Part shown: in pieces, positions 1-12,500 of the stretch | How the letters are laid out: each line of letters opens with the position of its first letter | Numbering within the stretch: position 1 is the stretch's first letter | Source of the DNA: Nemertoderma westbladi | Taxonomy: Eukaryota > Xenacoelomorpha > Nemertodermatida > Nemertodermatidae | Reading direction: 5' to 3' | DNA length: 64,000 bases | NCBI GenBank assembly: GCA_032718475.1 | Contig: JAUCBJ010008555.1 | Location: forward strand, 1 to 64,000 | The notes under the pieces: model-generated | The model's database searches: none | Told to the model about the DNA's origin: nothing | What the model saw: the letters and a program-made list of their open reading frames with translations, nothing else | Position numbers and translations under genes: made by a program

Positions 1-752
1 TCTGCTAAATAACATTGGATTCAATACACACCACATTAATATAAATCGCAATTGTTATGTATAGCCGGTCTCTCTAACCTGTAGTGTTATCAAGAAAATT
101 GGGAATTGGGTGATTTATCCGTATTATCCAAATAGCAATATTTCCATCAACAAATAGGTACAATTAATAACTGACGGTAAAATAACAGTACAAGCAATAT
201 GATTAATGCAAAAGTATCAAGATTAGTTAATGAGTATGATTATCAAGTTAAATTAGTTTGGTAACAGTTTATACTTTCGATAATTCAAGCAGTTTACTAT
301 AGTTCTTACTAAAAGGCCGGTGTTTCTGGCTTAGACAGCAATAACAACAAAGTATCAAGAAAAAACAGTAAGACTGAACACTCTCCTTATGATCGACTAA
401 AAAGCTACACGTCGACAGGAAAAATCGCTCTGATTGGCTCAAGCCAAACAAAGAACCTTGCATCTAATGGCTGTTTCCATGTCAGCAACCAGCTGCTAGA
501 TGTCGTAATATGAATTATCACGGCTAAGCTATGAAAGGTAGTTGGTGCATTACAGGTTTTTTGTCTTACCATGTCCGCCAAAACACGTATATAGCAGAAT
601 TACTTTTATGTCCGTTAAAACACCTGTAAAGGTACCTTGCGGGCGAGGGGAATATATATACAGTTAGAAAACCTTTTTAGAGTATTCCAGCGTCTGGGGG
701 GGAACTGGCCAGCAAAGGCAAACGTATCAGTTATCCCACAAAAGCTTTTACA
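1..752 (-). mobile_element. BEL/Pao LTR, truncated by window start
   Basis: This stretch matches, in reverse orientation, the LTRs of the two large elements further on. Shared blocks include the segment around 75-110 (CTCTCTAACCTGTAGTGT), the block at 545-645 that matches copy A's LTR start, and the block at 670-752 that matches the LTR ends of copy B. It ends in ...AAGCTTTTACA, the inverted form of the 5' TGT end. The DNA to its right (753 on) is not the internal sequence found next to the LTRs of copy B. This is therefore either a solo LTR or the 5' LTR of a minus-strand element extending left of the window. It is more diverged than the other copies and carries sequence blocks that copies A and B each have only in part. 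Confidence 0.8.
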
Positions 753-1312
753 CTGTAGTACATAGTAGGACTACCAAGATCAGAAGATACAGCCAACAGC
801 GGTACATCTGTACATGGCTGCATTGGCCAGCCTGGAAAATGTTTGCAAAAATTAAAACGCGTTGTGCGCGGTAAAATAATGGGTGCGCGTGCGCGTGCGC
901 AGAAAAGGCCAAAAACGTGCGCCGTGCGCCCACAGAGCAAGCCACATGTGCGCGCTTGCGCGCACATGGCATATGTGTACACGCTTGCGCGCACATGGCG
1001 TGTGTGTGCGCGCTCTTGCGTGCCAAAAATTTTCCTGTTTTTCTGCACACAGTTTTACTTTACTTTACTTTTTATATGCTGAAAAGATATGTAAGTCCGG
1101 AAATTTTAATTGACATACCGGTATGTATTGTCTTGTATGTATTTATGTCGTCATATGCATTCGTGGCAGGTTATTTCAACTATTTAGTTTTCGATTTCCA
1201 TACTTACATATGTTTTAAGCATATGTTTAGAAAAACAGAAAAACAAAATTTATTAGTTTTTTATCATAACACTATTACTTGGCAAGGTAAATATGAGGCG
1301 CCGTTAACGCCA
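753..1312. other. Non-coding; alternating purine-pyrimidine GC-rich patch
   Basis: Nothing gene-like is supported here. Positions 883-1025 are rich in GCGC/GTGCGCGC/CACATG runs, with a repeated motif around GCGCACATGGC (about 960 and 990), making alternating purine-pyrimidine DNA. Several short overlapping open frames (Arg/Ala/His/Cys-rich) come from this composition and look spurious. Confidence 0.5.
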
Positions 1313-1571
1313 AAAGGTCAGCAATAATATTAAAGGTTTTAAAAAGAATATTAGAGAATTTCAAAACATATTTTCGGCCGAAATTTCTGTAGAATTTTCG
1401 GCCGAAAATGACATCAAATGAAAGAGCTGAAAAAATGTAAAAAAATATTTCGGCCGAAATTTCCTAATAATTCCCGATAATCCGGGATCCCGATCTCCGA
1501 ATACTTTCCTAAATAATTTTGAAATTCTCTAATATTCTTTTTAAAACCTTTAATATTATTGCTGACCTTTA
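1313..1571. repeat. Foldback/MITE-like inverted repeat, ~54-bp arms
   Basis: The left arm (1313-1366, starting AAAGGTCAGCAATAATATTA) is repeated almost perfectly inverted at 1518-1571 (ending AATATTATTGCTGACCTTT). The ~150-bp centre has three copies of the palindrome TTTCGGCCGAAA or close variants (near 1372, 1397 and 1450). This is the structure of a small non-autonomous DNA transposon. I see no coding sequence and no convincing target duplication. Confidence 0.8.
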
Positions 1572-2960
1572 AATAAACAATTAAAAGTACATAAATATGA
1601 ATGTAAATATACAAATAAAAGTATATCATTCCACTAAGACCATTACATTTTTAATTCAGAACTGTGATCGGTTAACCTAAACATACAGTATGACCTGATT
1701 ACATTAAGCTACCTTATTTCCGTTTCCGTACTTACTCTGGTCGCAGCATTTCCAAGAACTCCATGTACGCATTATACATGTATGTAAATAGTTATTAGAT
1801 TTCGCAATGAAATTTTTTATTCCAAAATTGAACTAGAGAAATATACTGTAGGCATACAATTTTAACGATACATACAACATACAATTTATACGTCATACTT
1901 GGACGGCCCCTTAGGTTAGGACAGTAGGAGGTTACACAGTAACCAGCAGTGCACTAGCAACACTTCCCACTCTACAGCTCTATTTGAAATTATTCCATAG
2001 GTTTAAAAAGATTGAAAAATGTCCGCTCGCTTCGCTCGCGTTTATACTGTAAGCCTACTCTTAGCACTGTCTGGCTGTGGACAAAGGGAAACAGACAAGA
2101 TTGAGCATGACCATTAAAAACATGACTTGTTTCAAAAGTTTTTCAATTGTCAGATTCTTCAAACCAATAAAACCATGACAGCCTGCATGATTCAGCAGAA
2201 TTTCCGTGCTCGCTACGCTCGCCAGCTCGCAATTTAATGACATCTGCATTTGAAAACAGTCGGTTTGCCTACTTTAAATGCTGAAATGTTAAAATTTTCG
2301 TGCTCGCTACGCTCGCATCTTGATCACATCTGCATTTAAAAACAGTCAGTTGACGTTGACCTACTACTACTACTGTATTTATGTTTAATATAATTGGAAA
2401 ATTTTCTTGCTCGCTACGCTCACATTTTAATGTTAAAATACTGTAGGGCTACAGCATTATAAACTGATAAATTATTAAAATTAAGCAATTACTGCAAAAT
2501 TTCATAGTCAATTGTTGGCTTGGAGCGCATTAGATGTCATGGCTGGCGCGATTTTCGTTTAACCAGAACGTGTGTGGCGCGCTTTTTGTCAGTATTCCAT
2601 ATAGGGGCTTGGGCAGCAATCAGTCTGCTCTGCTACTAAATTGTACCGGTCCCGTGTCAGGCTTGCGGTAGTCGTAGTCGTAGCAGTAGTCTCGCGCAAT
2701 TTAAACTACAGTAGGCCTATCCCACCTTTTATTTTCGGGGTCTAGGGGTGCGCGGTTGAATTTTTTGGGTGCGCGGTGGAGATTTTTGGGGTGCGCGGTT
2801 AAGATTCTTGGGGTGCGCGATTTTTCTATATGGGAATGCGTGGTTGGCAATGAAGTGCGCGGGCGTTGTGCGCGCCTGGGTGACTTTTTCCAGGCTGGTG
2901 CATTGGCAGCATGGTAGGCCTACAAATGTACAAGTGGAAAAATATAAAATATAAACTTGG
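1572..2960. repeat. Dispersed GCTCGCTACGCTCGC palindromes and short GC repeats
   Basis: No gene is supported. The near-palindrome GCTCGCTACGCTCGC or a close variant occurs at about 2024-2040, 2206-2223, 2300-2316 and 2408-2422. The second and third copies are embedded in a diverged ~90-bp unit that also includes CACATCTGCATTT and AAAACAGTC. Positions 2745-2825 hold three to four copies of a ~27-bp GGGTGCGCGGT-containing unit. Confidence 0.6.
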
Positions 2961-2974
2961 TATGCACTTCTGCA

Positions 2975-3863
2975 CGGGTCCGACGAATTTGTACAAAAAA
3001 GTACAAAAAAATACAAAATAGTACAATATAGTACAAAAGAATACAAAAGAGTACATTAAAGTGCAAAAATAGTACAAAAGAGTGCAAAAATAGTACAAAA
3101 GAGTACAAACGAGTGAGAAACGCTTGCAAAACGTATATCCAAGTCCAAGTGTAGTTCAAATCGTTTAGAGGGGCGCACATGATGTGCAAAATAAAACAAA
3201 GCATTGTCTGATTGTGGGGCGAGCCATGCATTGAGCGGGGGCTGATCTAACTGTCTAGCAGTCAGAGAGTAGGCCCCGATTACAATACAATCTTATGAGT
3301 TTCAATGCAGCACAAAAAACGGCCCCAAGACCACAAAAGTACAGAGGGAGAACTCAATAGAGTTGCAGATACAGGCGTACATACAGACATACATAGCTGC
3401 ATAGCCTGTAGCATACAGTCTATCCTTCAGTATATGGGCTACTTTAAGACTATGACCTAAATTTTGAGTCTCAGTTATAGGAGTTTTATCTACCCACTGT
3501 ATAGTATTGCATTATATTGTATTATACGAACTGTAGCCTATTTCTACTTGTAAGCCAGTCAAAATCTACATGAATCAAAGTTCTGTCAATCATTTCATAC
3601 TGACCACAGAACCAAGGCCGCTAGTGATTGACACTGTAGCGGCGCATATTTCGGTCCCGTTGCATTTGCTTACAATTAATTATATTTATGTACAAGTGTA
3701 GTGTAGTGTAGACTACACTGGTATACACAGATACAGATTTTGTACTATTTTTGGACTCTTTTGTACTATTTTTGCACTTTATTGTACTCTTTTGTACTCT
3801 TGTGTATTCTTTTGTACTATATTGTACTATTTTGTACTTTTTTGTACAGATTCGTCGGACCGC
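2975..3863. repeat. Foldback element with tandem-repeat arms
   Basis: The left arm (about 2975-3110) begins GGTCCGACGAA and continues as ~10-bp repeats of the GTACAAAAGA type. The right arm (about 3738-3863) is its inverse, TTTTGTACT-type repeats ending TTCGTCGGACC. The ~630-bp spacer (3111-3737) has no supported gene. Opposed arms made of short tandem repeats resemble foldback transposons. Open frames in the arms (Phe/Tyr/Leu/Cys-rich) are compositional. Confidence 0.7.
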
Positions 3864-4136
3864 TTCTGCACTTAGCAGGCAGGTGTTGCAGGTCGTCAGC
3901 AGGGTACTGGCTGACTGGGGTATGGGCTATGGCATCAGTCGATCAGTATCGTATGGCATGGCAGCATGGTATTGATTTTTTATGTCCCTTATTTTGAATT
4001 TTTTTGTCCGCCTTTTTTTACGAATTGTGCATTCTGTTTCGAAATAGATTAGAAGATTAATAGTAGAAACCCAATACCAATACTTCGCGCAGCACGTAAG
4101 TCCAGATAACTTTTCCTCTGAGCGTAGAAGTACAAT

Positions 4137-5033
4137 TAGTGGGTAGGACTAAAAACCCAAACAGCCAAACGTACCAAACGGGGAAGTAGGCCTATGGCAG
4201 TATGGTACGGACGGAGTTATATCGTAGGCCTACTTATTCATAGCCTATTCATATCACAACGGTGTGGCAAAAAGATCTGGAAATAAAATTTACCAATATT
4301 GAGAAGAAAAACGGAAAGAACATTTATTTGACTTAAATACAGAAATATGCTTAAACATTAGCCTAATTAACTACCGGTAATTAAGTAAAACCTGAATTGA
4401 TGCCCTGCATGCCTAGATGAGCTGATATACTGTACGATGGTACCGGTACAAAGTACTTTCAGTTTCTCAGTAGGCCTATAACACAATACACAATGTGTAG
4501 GTATACAGTTTGAGTCAGTTCCAATATTTTTATGATAAAATTGCCACAACGCGGAGGTTAAACTTTCCACTATGCTGCCGCTATGGAGAACACAATCGCC
4601 ACAACAGAGGTTATACTGTAGCTGCGGCAAATGGAGGACACAATTACCACAACACATTGAGGTTTTACTTGCCATATTGGAGAAAACCATCGCCACAACA
4701 TTACGAACATATCCAGTACTAGTATCTAGTTCTAGTATCCACCTGCTAGCGTTTACCAACATTGATTTAGTTAAAAGTAGGTACCTGTATTGATAACCTG
4801 ATTGATGTTAATGCACAATAATGCAACTTTAATTAATTGATTAATTAAGCATTTAAATCAAATATTTTATTTCCGTTTTTCTTCATAATCTTAAATTGTA
4901 TTTCCAGGACTTTTCGCCACTCCGTGATATTAGGCTAATATGTCCGATATAACTCCGCACTTCCCGTTTAGGTACGTTTGGGTCCGTTTGGGTTTTTAGT
5001 CCTGCCGCAATTAGTGGCCCTAGTCATTCGCCC
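4137..5033. repeat. Inverted-repeat DNA element, ~190-bp arms
   Basis: The left arm (about 4137-4335) and right arm (about 4845-5033) are inverted copies. The outer blocks share AGGACTAAAAACCCAAAC and CGGAGTTATATCG, and the inner blocks share GAAGAAAAACGGAAA. The centre (about 4505-4720) has three to four diverged ~60-bp units containing (G/A)CCACAAC. No transposase-like coding sequence is visible, so this is a non-autonomous TIR element. Confidence 0.7.
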
Positions 5034-6094
5034 CTTAGCGCAGACAGAGGAACTGTAAACATACTCTATGTCTGCGTGCAGAATTTCTAATTCAGCAATG
5101 ATCATAGGCCGTAGGCCACTCTTACCAAATATCATATGGATCTGATGGTTGGTTCTATAAGTACAGCTCTAAATACGTCAATTCGGTCACTTCGCCCCCT
5201 AGCGGCTGACAGTTAAACTACAGAAGTCTGTCTATCTGTAAAATTTCTAAACTTTTTATAGACTGCATTACATGTGTACCAAGTTTGGTTTATATATAAA
5301 ATAAACAGGTAAAACACTAGAGTCTTACACCCCACAAACTAACAAAAAACATAGGATCAGGACATCACGCCCAAAGTACAGTAGTACTCAGTTTGGTTTA
5401 ATTTCATCCAAGATTGACGGACTTATTAGCGTTCAAACATTTCCGACGACGACAACGACAGACGGGTCCACTAATTATTATACGCCTTCGCTAAAGGCTC
5501 ACCTGGACTTACGTGACTAGCCCCTCAGTTAATCGTATGCCAGATATGTAGCCCAGCCCACATTAAAAAACATTAAAAGAAGCACTACTGTATGTAGCCG
5601 ATCAGAAGTTTGTGCTTTTAATTTTAAGGCAGTCGTAAAAATGACTTTTTATGTATGCATTTCTTCAAACTGTGTATCTTGACCCCATTTGTCTCTATAT
5701 TGTGAGATTCCTCTTAGAGCAGCACACATTACAAATAATTTTGCAGTTTAATCATTTTGCCATAACGCACACTAGTCACTGTATGTAGGCTACAGTAAGT
5801 TAGAGGCATGAGTTGTGTACCCATTTACCACGGGTTTCACATCCAAAGCAGTTGTTTCCAGTAACTCGTTTCCCGCGATGAGGAGTACAGTTTCCATACC
5901 AACACAGTAAATTTAACGTACAATAAAGATAGCCGAAACCTATGTTTCTGGTTCATAGATTATATTCTATGATCACTTAAATTGTACATTTAGTATTCAA
6001 TTCAACTTCTGCCGCATGTGAAGAAGGCTAGACCAAACTTTATGCTTTAAATATGAAGCGAGTTTGAAAGATGTCGTTCGCGGCGAATACATAC
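5034..6094. other. Non-coding; two diverged CGCCCCnTAGCG copies
   Basis: I see no gene. A short motif, CGCCCCTTAGCG / CGCCCCCTAGCGG followed by CAGAC/TGACAG and AACTRYA, occurs near 5030 and 5188. It recurs near 48953, 49097 and 47080, so it belongs to a dispersed short repeat. Confidence 0.4.
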
Positions 6095-6126
6095 TAAAAT
6101 CGAGTTATATTGGTGTTGTAAGGGTC
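6095..6126. repeat. Left part of palindromic MITE interrupted by copy A
   Basis: This segment (TAAAATCGAGTTATATTGG and on) is the inverse of 23825-23857, on the far side of the 17.5-kb retroelement. The pre-insertion locus was a ~220-bp palindrome, of which 6095-6126 is the outer left arm. The last five bases, GGGTC, are the target duplication. TA lies at both outer edges, compatible with a Tc1/mariner-type MITE, but this is not proven. Confidence 0.8.
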
Positions 6127-7310
6127 TGTAAAAGCTTTTGCGGATATACTCAGTTCCCCTCGCCCGCAAGGTACCGTTATAGGTGTTTTAACGGACATAA
6201 AAGTCATTCTTCTATATACGTGCTTTGGAGGACATGGTAAGGCAAAAAACCCGCAATGCACCAAATACCCTTGCACAGCTTAGCCTTGATGATTCAGATT
6301 ACGACATCTAACAGCTGGTTGCTGACATGGAAACGGCCATTGGACACATGGTTCTTTGTTTAGCTTAACAGCCAATCAGAGCGATTTTTTCTGTCGATGT
6401 GGAGCTTTTTGGCAGATCATGCTAGGAGTGTTCAGTCTTACTGTTTTTTCTTGATACTGTTGTGTTGTTTCTATCTAGGCCAGGAACACCGGCTCTAGAG
6501 TCAACTCGTTTTCATACTTTAGAAGAAACATTAGTAGGCTTAAGATTATAGAGCGTATAACTGTTATCGGTCCATATCAGTTCAATTCATAACATATCAT
6601 ATCTTAACCTACCGTCTTAATGCTTTTTACTGTTGTCATATTTTGTATCAGTTGGTTGAATATTATTTGGAGAACATTTATAAAGAACCCAAATTTCCCA
6701 ATTTTCTTGATACACTACAGGTTAGAGAGACGGGTTATATATAGCGATTGCGACTTATATTATTGTGGTTTGTAGTGAATTTAATGCTATTTGATAAGCA
6801 CTACATGAGTCAGTTGCTGTTCTCTTTATATATGATAAAATTCATTGACGGTCGGCAAATTAGTGAGCAGTATTGTGTGTTACCGGTAGTGTGCCTGATT
6901 GTGACTGATAACTAAGCATTTCCTAAAGAATGCGCCTCATACGTGAATCATAAGCCTTACCGACTTGCCGTTGTGATTAGTATAAGTCATATCTCTGTTT
7001 ACCTAGATAGAGCGCCACGTCCTAAAGGAACTGTTAATATTTCCCGAAAGTGAATAATATTAGTCAGAAATTATTTATTAACGATCAATCGAATAATACA
7101 GTAAGCTTACACTGCAATAATAATCTAAGCCCTCAGAATCCAGTCTCCCGGGTATATCCAGCGGGTGAATGGACGCGCACTAGGCTGGCTTCTGCTAATG
7201 TTGTGTTTATTGGTATTAAATATTTGTCAACTTCTAAAGTCTATTTATAAACCAAAAGACATATAAATTTTGGCAGGTTAAACTGCTAAAGGTCTTCAAA
7301 AGCGCGTACA
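6127..7310 (+). repeat. 5' LTR of copy A
   Basis: It runs from TGTAAAAGCTTTTGCGG to AAAAGCGCGTACA with terminal TG...CA. It differs from the 3' LTR at about 6334 (C versus T) and 7185 (C versus T) by my reading. A TATATATA stretch at about 6735, inside GGGTTATATATAGCG, is a possible TATA box conserved in the other LTRs. No long ORF is supported inside it. Confidence 0.93.
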
Positions 7311-9549
7311 ATAACAGTTATTGACTTTATTGCAGTAAGCAATAAAGTTGAAAGTACCGGTCGACCGGTAAACTTGAACCGGTACTTCTGTAGGTCAGTA
7401 GGCCCAACTGCCAGAACCGGTACTGCTGTAGGTCCGTAGGTCCAACTGCCAGAACCGGTACTTCTGTAGGTCTGTAGGCCCAACTGTCCTAACCGGTACT
7501 TCCAGTATAAGTACATTAGTATTATTCGATTTTGATTATTGTATACCGGTAGGTCTTGATATTAAATCGGGGACGCCTGGTTTTTATTGGGATTTTACTT
7601 AGGTCTATTTCTGTCAGTTTTATTTCCTAGTAAGTTAATATTGAGCTGAAGACGTATAAGTCTGCTCAGATTGTTCAGATAACTGTAGGCCGGACTGTTG
7701 TCGGATTGTTGTTGGGTTTGGAGAGATTACGGCGTGTGTAGAGTTTGTCCGATAGAGTGCCAGTTAGTAAGTTGGGGCAGCCATAGCTGTAAGGTCAATC
7801 CCCTCTTAAAGAATAAGTCGTACTACCGTGTTAGAACGCATACTAACTAACCATTTTGGAATCTGCACGTACTGTAGTTTATTTAGGCTTGACAGTATTC
7901 TGCCAGCGTTTTGGCCTGTGTTTGTTTGTGTGGTCTGTTCAGGTACCGTAATAGTTATTACTCAGATATTTTGTAGGCTGGATTGTTGTCTAGCTATTAT
8001 TAGGTCTGAAGAGATTGCTGCTTGTGTAGAGTTTGTCTGATAAAGTGCCAGTTAGTAAGTTGGGGCAGCCATAGCTGTAAGGTCAATCCCCTCTTAAAGA
8101 ATAAGTCGTACTACCGTGTTAGAACGCATACTAACTAACCATTTTGGAATCTGCACATACAGTAGTTTATTTAGGCTTGGTGGTAGTCTGCCAGCGTTTG
8201 GTTTGTATTTTGTGTGAGTATTCTGTACGGGTAGCGTAATATTTATTATTCAGAGTTTATGCGATTATTCGCAACATTTATGTCCCCAAGTTTATTCCTA
8301 CAGTAATTGTGCTTGTTACACATACCGTTATAGTTAAATTAACCCCGGTACTACACGGGCTGCTTGGCGTAGGAAAAGACTGGTGACTTTGTGCTTCGGT
8401 CACTCCAGCAGATGCCGTGGTTCTTTTAACTGTTCAAGTATATTTAACTACTGATTATTTGTTGTACCAGTACTTGTACCTAATTTAGGGTTTAGTGTAC
8501 AGTGCTTTCCGAAAGTAATTAGTGTGTAGGCAGTATATTTGTGTTGTAAAGTGGTTAATAGGCACGTTGGATCTGGTAGTCCGCGGTAATTAACTTCCAG
8601 GTAGGAACACTCCGTGATACATAACGTAGTACCTACAGCGATACGGCTATAGGTCGTCAGGCGGTGGTATTTTCCTATCTGGACAGTGCAATATATTTAC
8701 TACTACTTATTATTTTCAAATACCGTAGTACCCTGTCCGTCGTAATAACCAGAAATCTAACCCTTTGTTAGACTGGTTGGTAGACTTCCTGTAAAATTAC
8801 CCTAAAATTTCGTACGTAATATTTTTGTTGTGTTTAATTAGAGATTTAATCTCACCCGTATCGTAAGTAATTTGTAGTATTAAGTAACTTTAGGTAAATT
8901 AGAATTATCAGTTTTTAGTGTCCAATAAATAGCACTTCACTGAGAGCGCACAGCTTCTGTGTAGTGACTTCCCCCAGAAATAATAACATTTATTTCAAAT
9001 ATTGACAAAACCCATTTTAAACGGGTATATAAATATTATAAATCAACTCAAACGATTTATAAATAGTAGGCCTGCCATACAACAACTAGGTCTCAATATC
9101 AGTTGGACTACTGCTTAAATAACGGTAATAAAGTAAGTTAAAGTAACCAAGTAACCCTAAAATATTCAGAAATTCAATTATTCTAAAATAATTGACATAC
9201 CGGTATTTACCATAGGCTTATTATATTTATTTCTATAAATTTGTGCTGAAATCATACCGGTATTCTGTAATTAATTCTAGTTCAGAATTATACTTATATA
9301 TACTATAAGTGTAAGCTGCATTCCGGTATTCACGATAGGCCTATTATATATTTATATATATTTGTGCTAAAATTATATACCGGTACTCTGTGACAAACCT
9401 AGTTTACAATACTTATATATACTATAAGTGTATACCGGTATTCTAATATACTGCAATAAATTAACGGTACTAGGCCAACGGTCATACTGAATTACTAGAC
9501 TTGCTTTAACTGTAACTATAGCAGTAGGCATTCAACCTTATAGCTAAAC
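7311..9549 (+). other. Long leader with tandem duplications
   Basis: This is 2.2 kb between the LTR and the gag ATG, conserved in copy B. It starts with the palindrome CAATAACAGTTATTG, whose first two bases are the LTR's last two, then the hairpin CTTTATTGC-AGTAA-GCAATAAAG. No primer binding site beginning TGG is visible. Positions 7374-7487 hold three copies of a 38-bp unit starting AACCGGTACTTCTGTAGG (two in copy B). Positions 7674-7960 and 7961-8250 are a tandem duplication of a ~288-bp unit containing GGGGCAGCCATAGCTG. No coding frame is supported. It may hold packaging or translation signals, which is inference. Confidence 0.75.
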
Positions 9550-12500
9550 ATGTCTGACACCCAGCAAAACCTGTCAGACAGTCTAATCGATACAACCATC
9601 TGTGACACAGATAGGAGTGTGGAGCGATTAAGAAAGGAGTACAGCTCACCTCCTACTGAAAGAAAGGTCATCCCTCCCGTAGTAGTATCAGACCCTAAGC
9701 TAATCCAACACCATAGGTCCATCATCAGCACTCGGGCCCAGGTCAAACGGAACCAGGAAGCAGCTGTCCAACAGCAGCAACATCCTAGTCAAGAAACTTG
9801 TTCCCAGCGATCGGATAGCTCCAGTAGTTCGGATACTGTAGAGCTGACTCCCGAACGCGGATTGCAGATGGCGGCTACAGCCTACTCGGACCCCCTTCTC
9901 ACCCTTCCTGCCGCAGCACTAACTACTATATTGATTGCGGTGGAGGAACATCAAGCCGATTGGGCGAGAAGTAAGAGAGCGACCCAAGATGATTATGCGG
10001 GATACGCCAGAGAAGAATTGGTGTCTATTGTCGAGTCACAATGGAACTTTCCCGGACCCGGACTCCCGTTAGATTTGTCCGAAGCTACTTGGGAAGATAT
10101 ACACAGGATGGGAGTGACTAAAGATACGATGGATCCAGCTGTTTGGAAGAGGTCGGCAGCAGGATATGTGCAGGGATTCTTCGGCTCCTTAGAGCGATTG
10201 GAAGAACAATTGTTTCGACAACCTCAAGGACCTCAAGAGCAGGAAGAGCTGCTTTATCAAGTACGCGAAAGAACCCTACGTATTAGACTAATCCTATCAG
10301 CCTTTGAGGAAACTTCCAAAAGAAGACAGGACACGTCGCTGCAGGTTGCTGTCAAGACTTGGTTCCAGCGGGTAGGTCTCAAAGTGCAAGAAACGGCCCA
10401 GTGGAAATCCCAGCTGGCTGAGAGATCAACCTATGAAGAACCAACCGATGCCACCCTTTCTCAAATGGAAAGCGAAGAAACACCAGCAGAGAAGCCGCCC
10501 TCGAGAGACGCCATAGACATCTATCTGTCAGACTATCAACGCTTCTTGGGTGATGAAGAGTTGAGGAGACGGCTGTCTGGACTTTCCCCTAATAGTGAAG
10601 GAACAAAGCTTGTGTTGGACGCAATCGATGCGGAAATGTTAGCTGCAAACCAAGCTGAATTTGATGAAAAACTCCGCCTCACTAGAGTCCAAGAAGAACA
10701 AGTAAAGAAAAAACAGATAGAGGACCGAAAAGCAGCAGCAGTAACGGCAGCAGAAGCAGAAGCAGCAAAGGCAGCGGCAGAAGCAGAAGCAGCAAAGGTA
10801 GCGGCAGCGGCAGAAGCAGAAGCAGCAAAGGTAGCGTCAGCGGCAGAAGCAGAAGCAGCAAAGGTAGCGGCAGCGGCAGAAGCAGAAGCAGCAAAGGCAG
10901 CGGCAGAAGCAGAAGCAGCGAAGGCAGCGGCAGCAGCAGAAGCAGAAAGAAAGGCAGCGGTGGCAAAAGCAGAACTGAGAGCGTCTGAGGAGACTACCCA
11001 ACTAGAGTTGGAAAATCTGCAAGAGACGCAAGACAACATAAATAAACAGTTAACTGCTAGTCACATGCAGATGATGAGAAGATCTACTCCCAAACGCCAG
11101 GGATATACATCATCGGAGGAAAGCGAAACCACCGATCCTGAAGGCGGAGGAAATAGATCTCGTCTAAGCAGGCGTAGAAAAACATCTTACCGTCACGAAT
11201 TGCCTGATTTGCCCCCAGCTGTTAGAAGACAACTAGCTAGCACAGACTTAAGTAGTATAGAACCTACAGACCAAATTATTAAGGTCAAAAAACTCCCTAC
11301 TATAGTTGATGAGCCTGAAATAATTAGGCCTGTCGTTCCCAAAGTCACTCCTGTGTTAGAGACCCCTGTACTTCCAGAGCTTAACTCTAAATTCCCTTTA
11401 CACAGTACTACACTGCCTGTACCCGGTAGAACAGTCCATGAGAATATCCCTGTCCTGGAAGCTGAGAGAGAAATCAAAGATTTGTCTCCCGTCGTCCCAC
11501 GTCAGCCCGCTACAATGTTGGTGACTCCCGCTTCGGCGGTCGAGTGGGTAGAGGAGGGACGGCGGGGGATGAATCTCCTGCTCGGACAGATGCAGGAGAC
11601 TGTCCACCAACTTAAGGGAACCGTAAGGGAAGGTAGGGCAGATTTGCAAGAAGTGCAGCAAAGTATCGCGCTAGAACGCGACAAATTAGTCAACATACAA
11701 AACGGTATACCAATACCCCCTGTAAAATTGTGTCAACCTGTTAGGTCTGAAGTATTACATGCGCAAGGTGTGGAGCCTACACGCATCTATACTGCTAGTG
11801 AAGTAGAAACTCCTATAGCAAACCCTATTAAGGGTGATTATAGACCTGTTGTTAATGATATTCCCTATAGACCTGATAATGATCCGAGAAATTTATATAC
11901 CGATAATTCGATATTAAATAACACGATGGCCCAAGAAAGCTTTACGCGTCAGATGGCTAGAACAGAAGCCCGCCAAGCGGTCAAAGTGGGAGAGATCGTC
12001 AAATTCAATGGAGATGAGATGAAATGGTTACCTTTCAACGAATATTACAAAGACAGCATACAGAACTCTGTGCTATCTAACGGAGAGAAACTTAGGTTCC
12101 TCATCAAGTGCTTGGAAGGACCTCCCAAGTTAATGGCGTTAAAGTTTATTGGACATCCAGAAGGATTAAGACAAGTTTGGGATACATTAAACATCAGGTA
12201 TGGTAACAAGGATAACATAGCTAAGTATTTGTATGCAAAATTAGTAGCCCCCCGAAACTTCCTTAGTAGCGGTATTATAGAGTTTTCCGATGAGATTCAG
12301 GAGATCTGTAGACAATTGGACTGGTTAGGTAAGTCTCATGAATATCAGAGTTCCATGGTTATTGGAGCAGTAGTCTCTACTTTACCAAAGGGTGGAGTAT
12401 GTACGCGTTGGGACAAGAAAGTGTTGTACATGAATGAACAACAACGACGAAGCCCTACCATGGCTGATCTCATGTCCTTCTTAGATGGTGAGGTAAAACT

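Noticed and set aside
843-1327. Overlapping ORFs of 76-136 aa on both strands
   Set aside because: Driven by alternating GCGC composition; no domain, no codon periodicity, continuing into AT-rich random sequence.
2729-3997. Phe/Tyr/Cys/Leu-rich frames that look like membrane proteins
   Set aside because: They come from GTACAAAA-type tandem repeats in the arms of a foldback element and appear in mirrored form on both arms.
9516-11696. Minus-strand ORFs opposite gag (including Ala- and Leu-rich 94-167 aa frames)
   Set aside because: Shadows of the Ala/Glu-rich gag repeat; the sense frame has zinc knuckles and is conserved in copy B.
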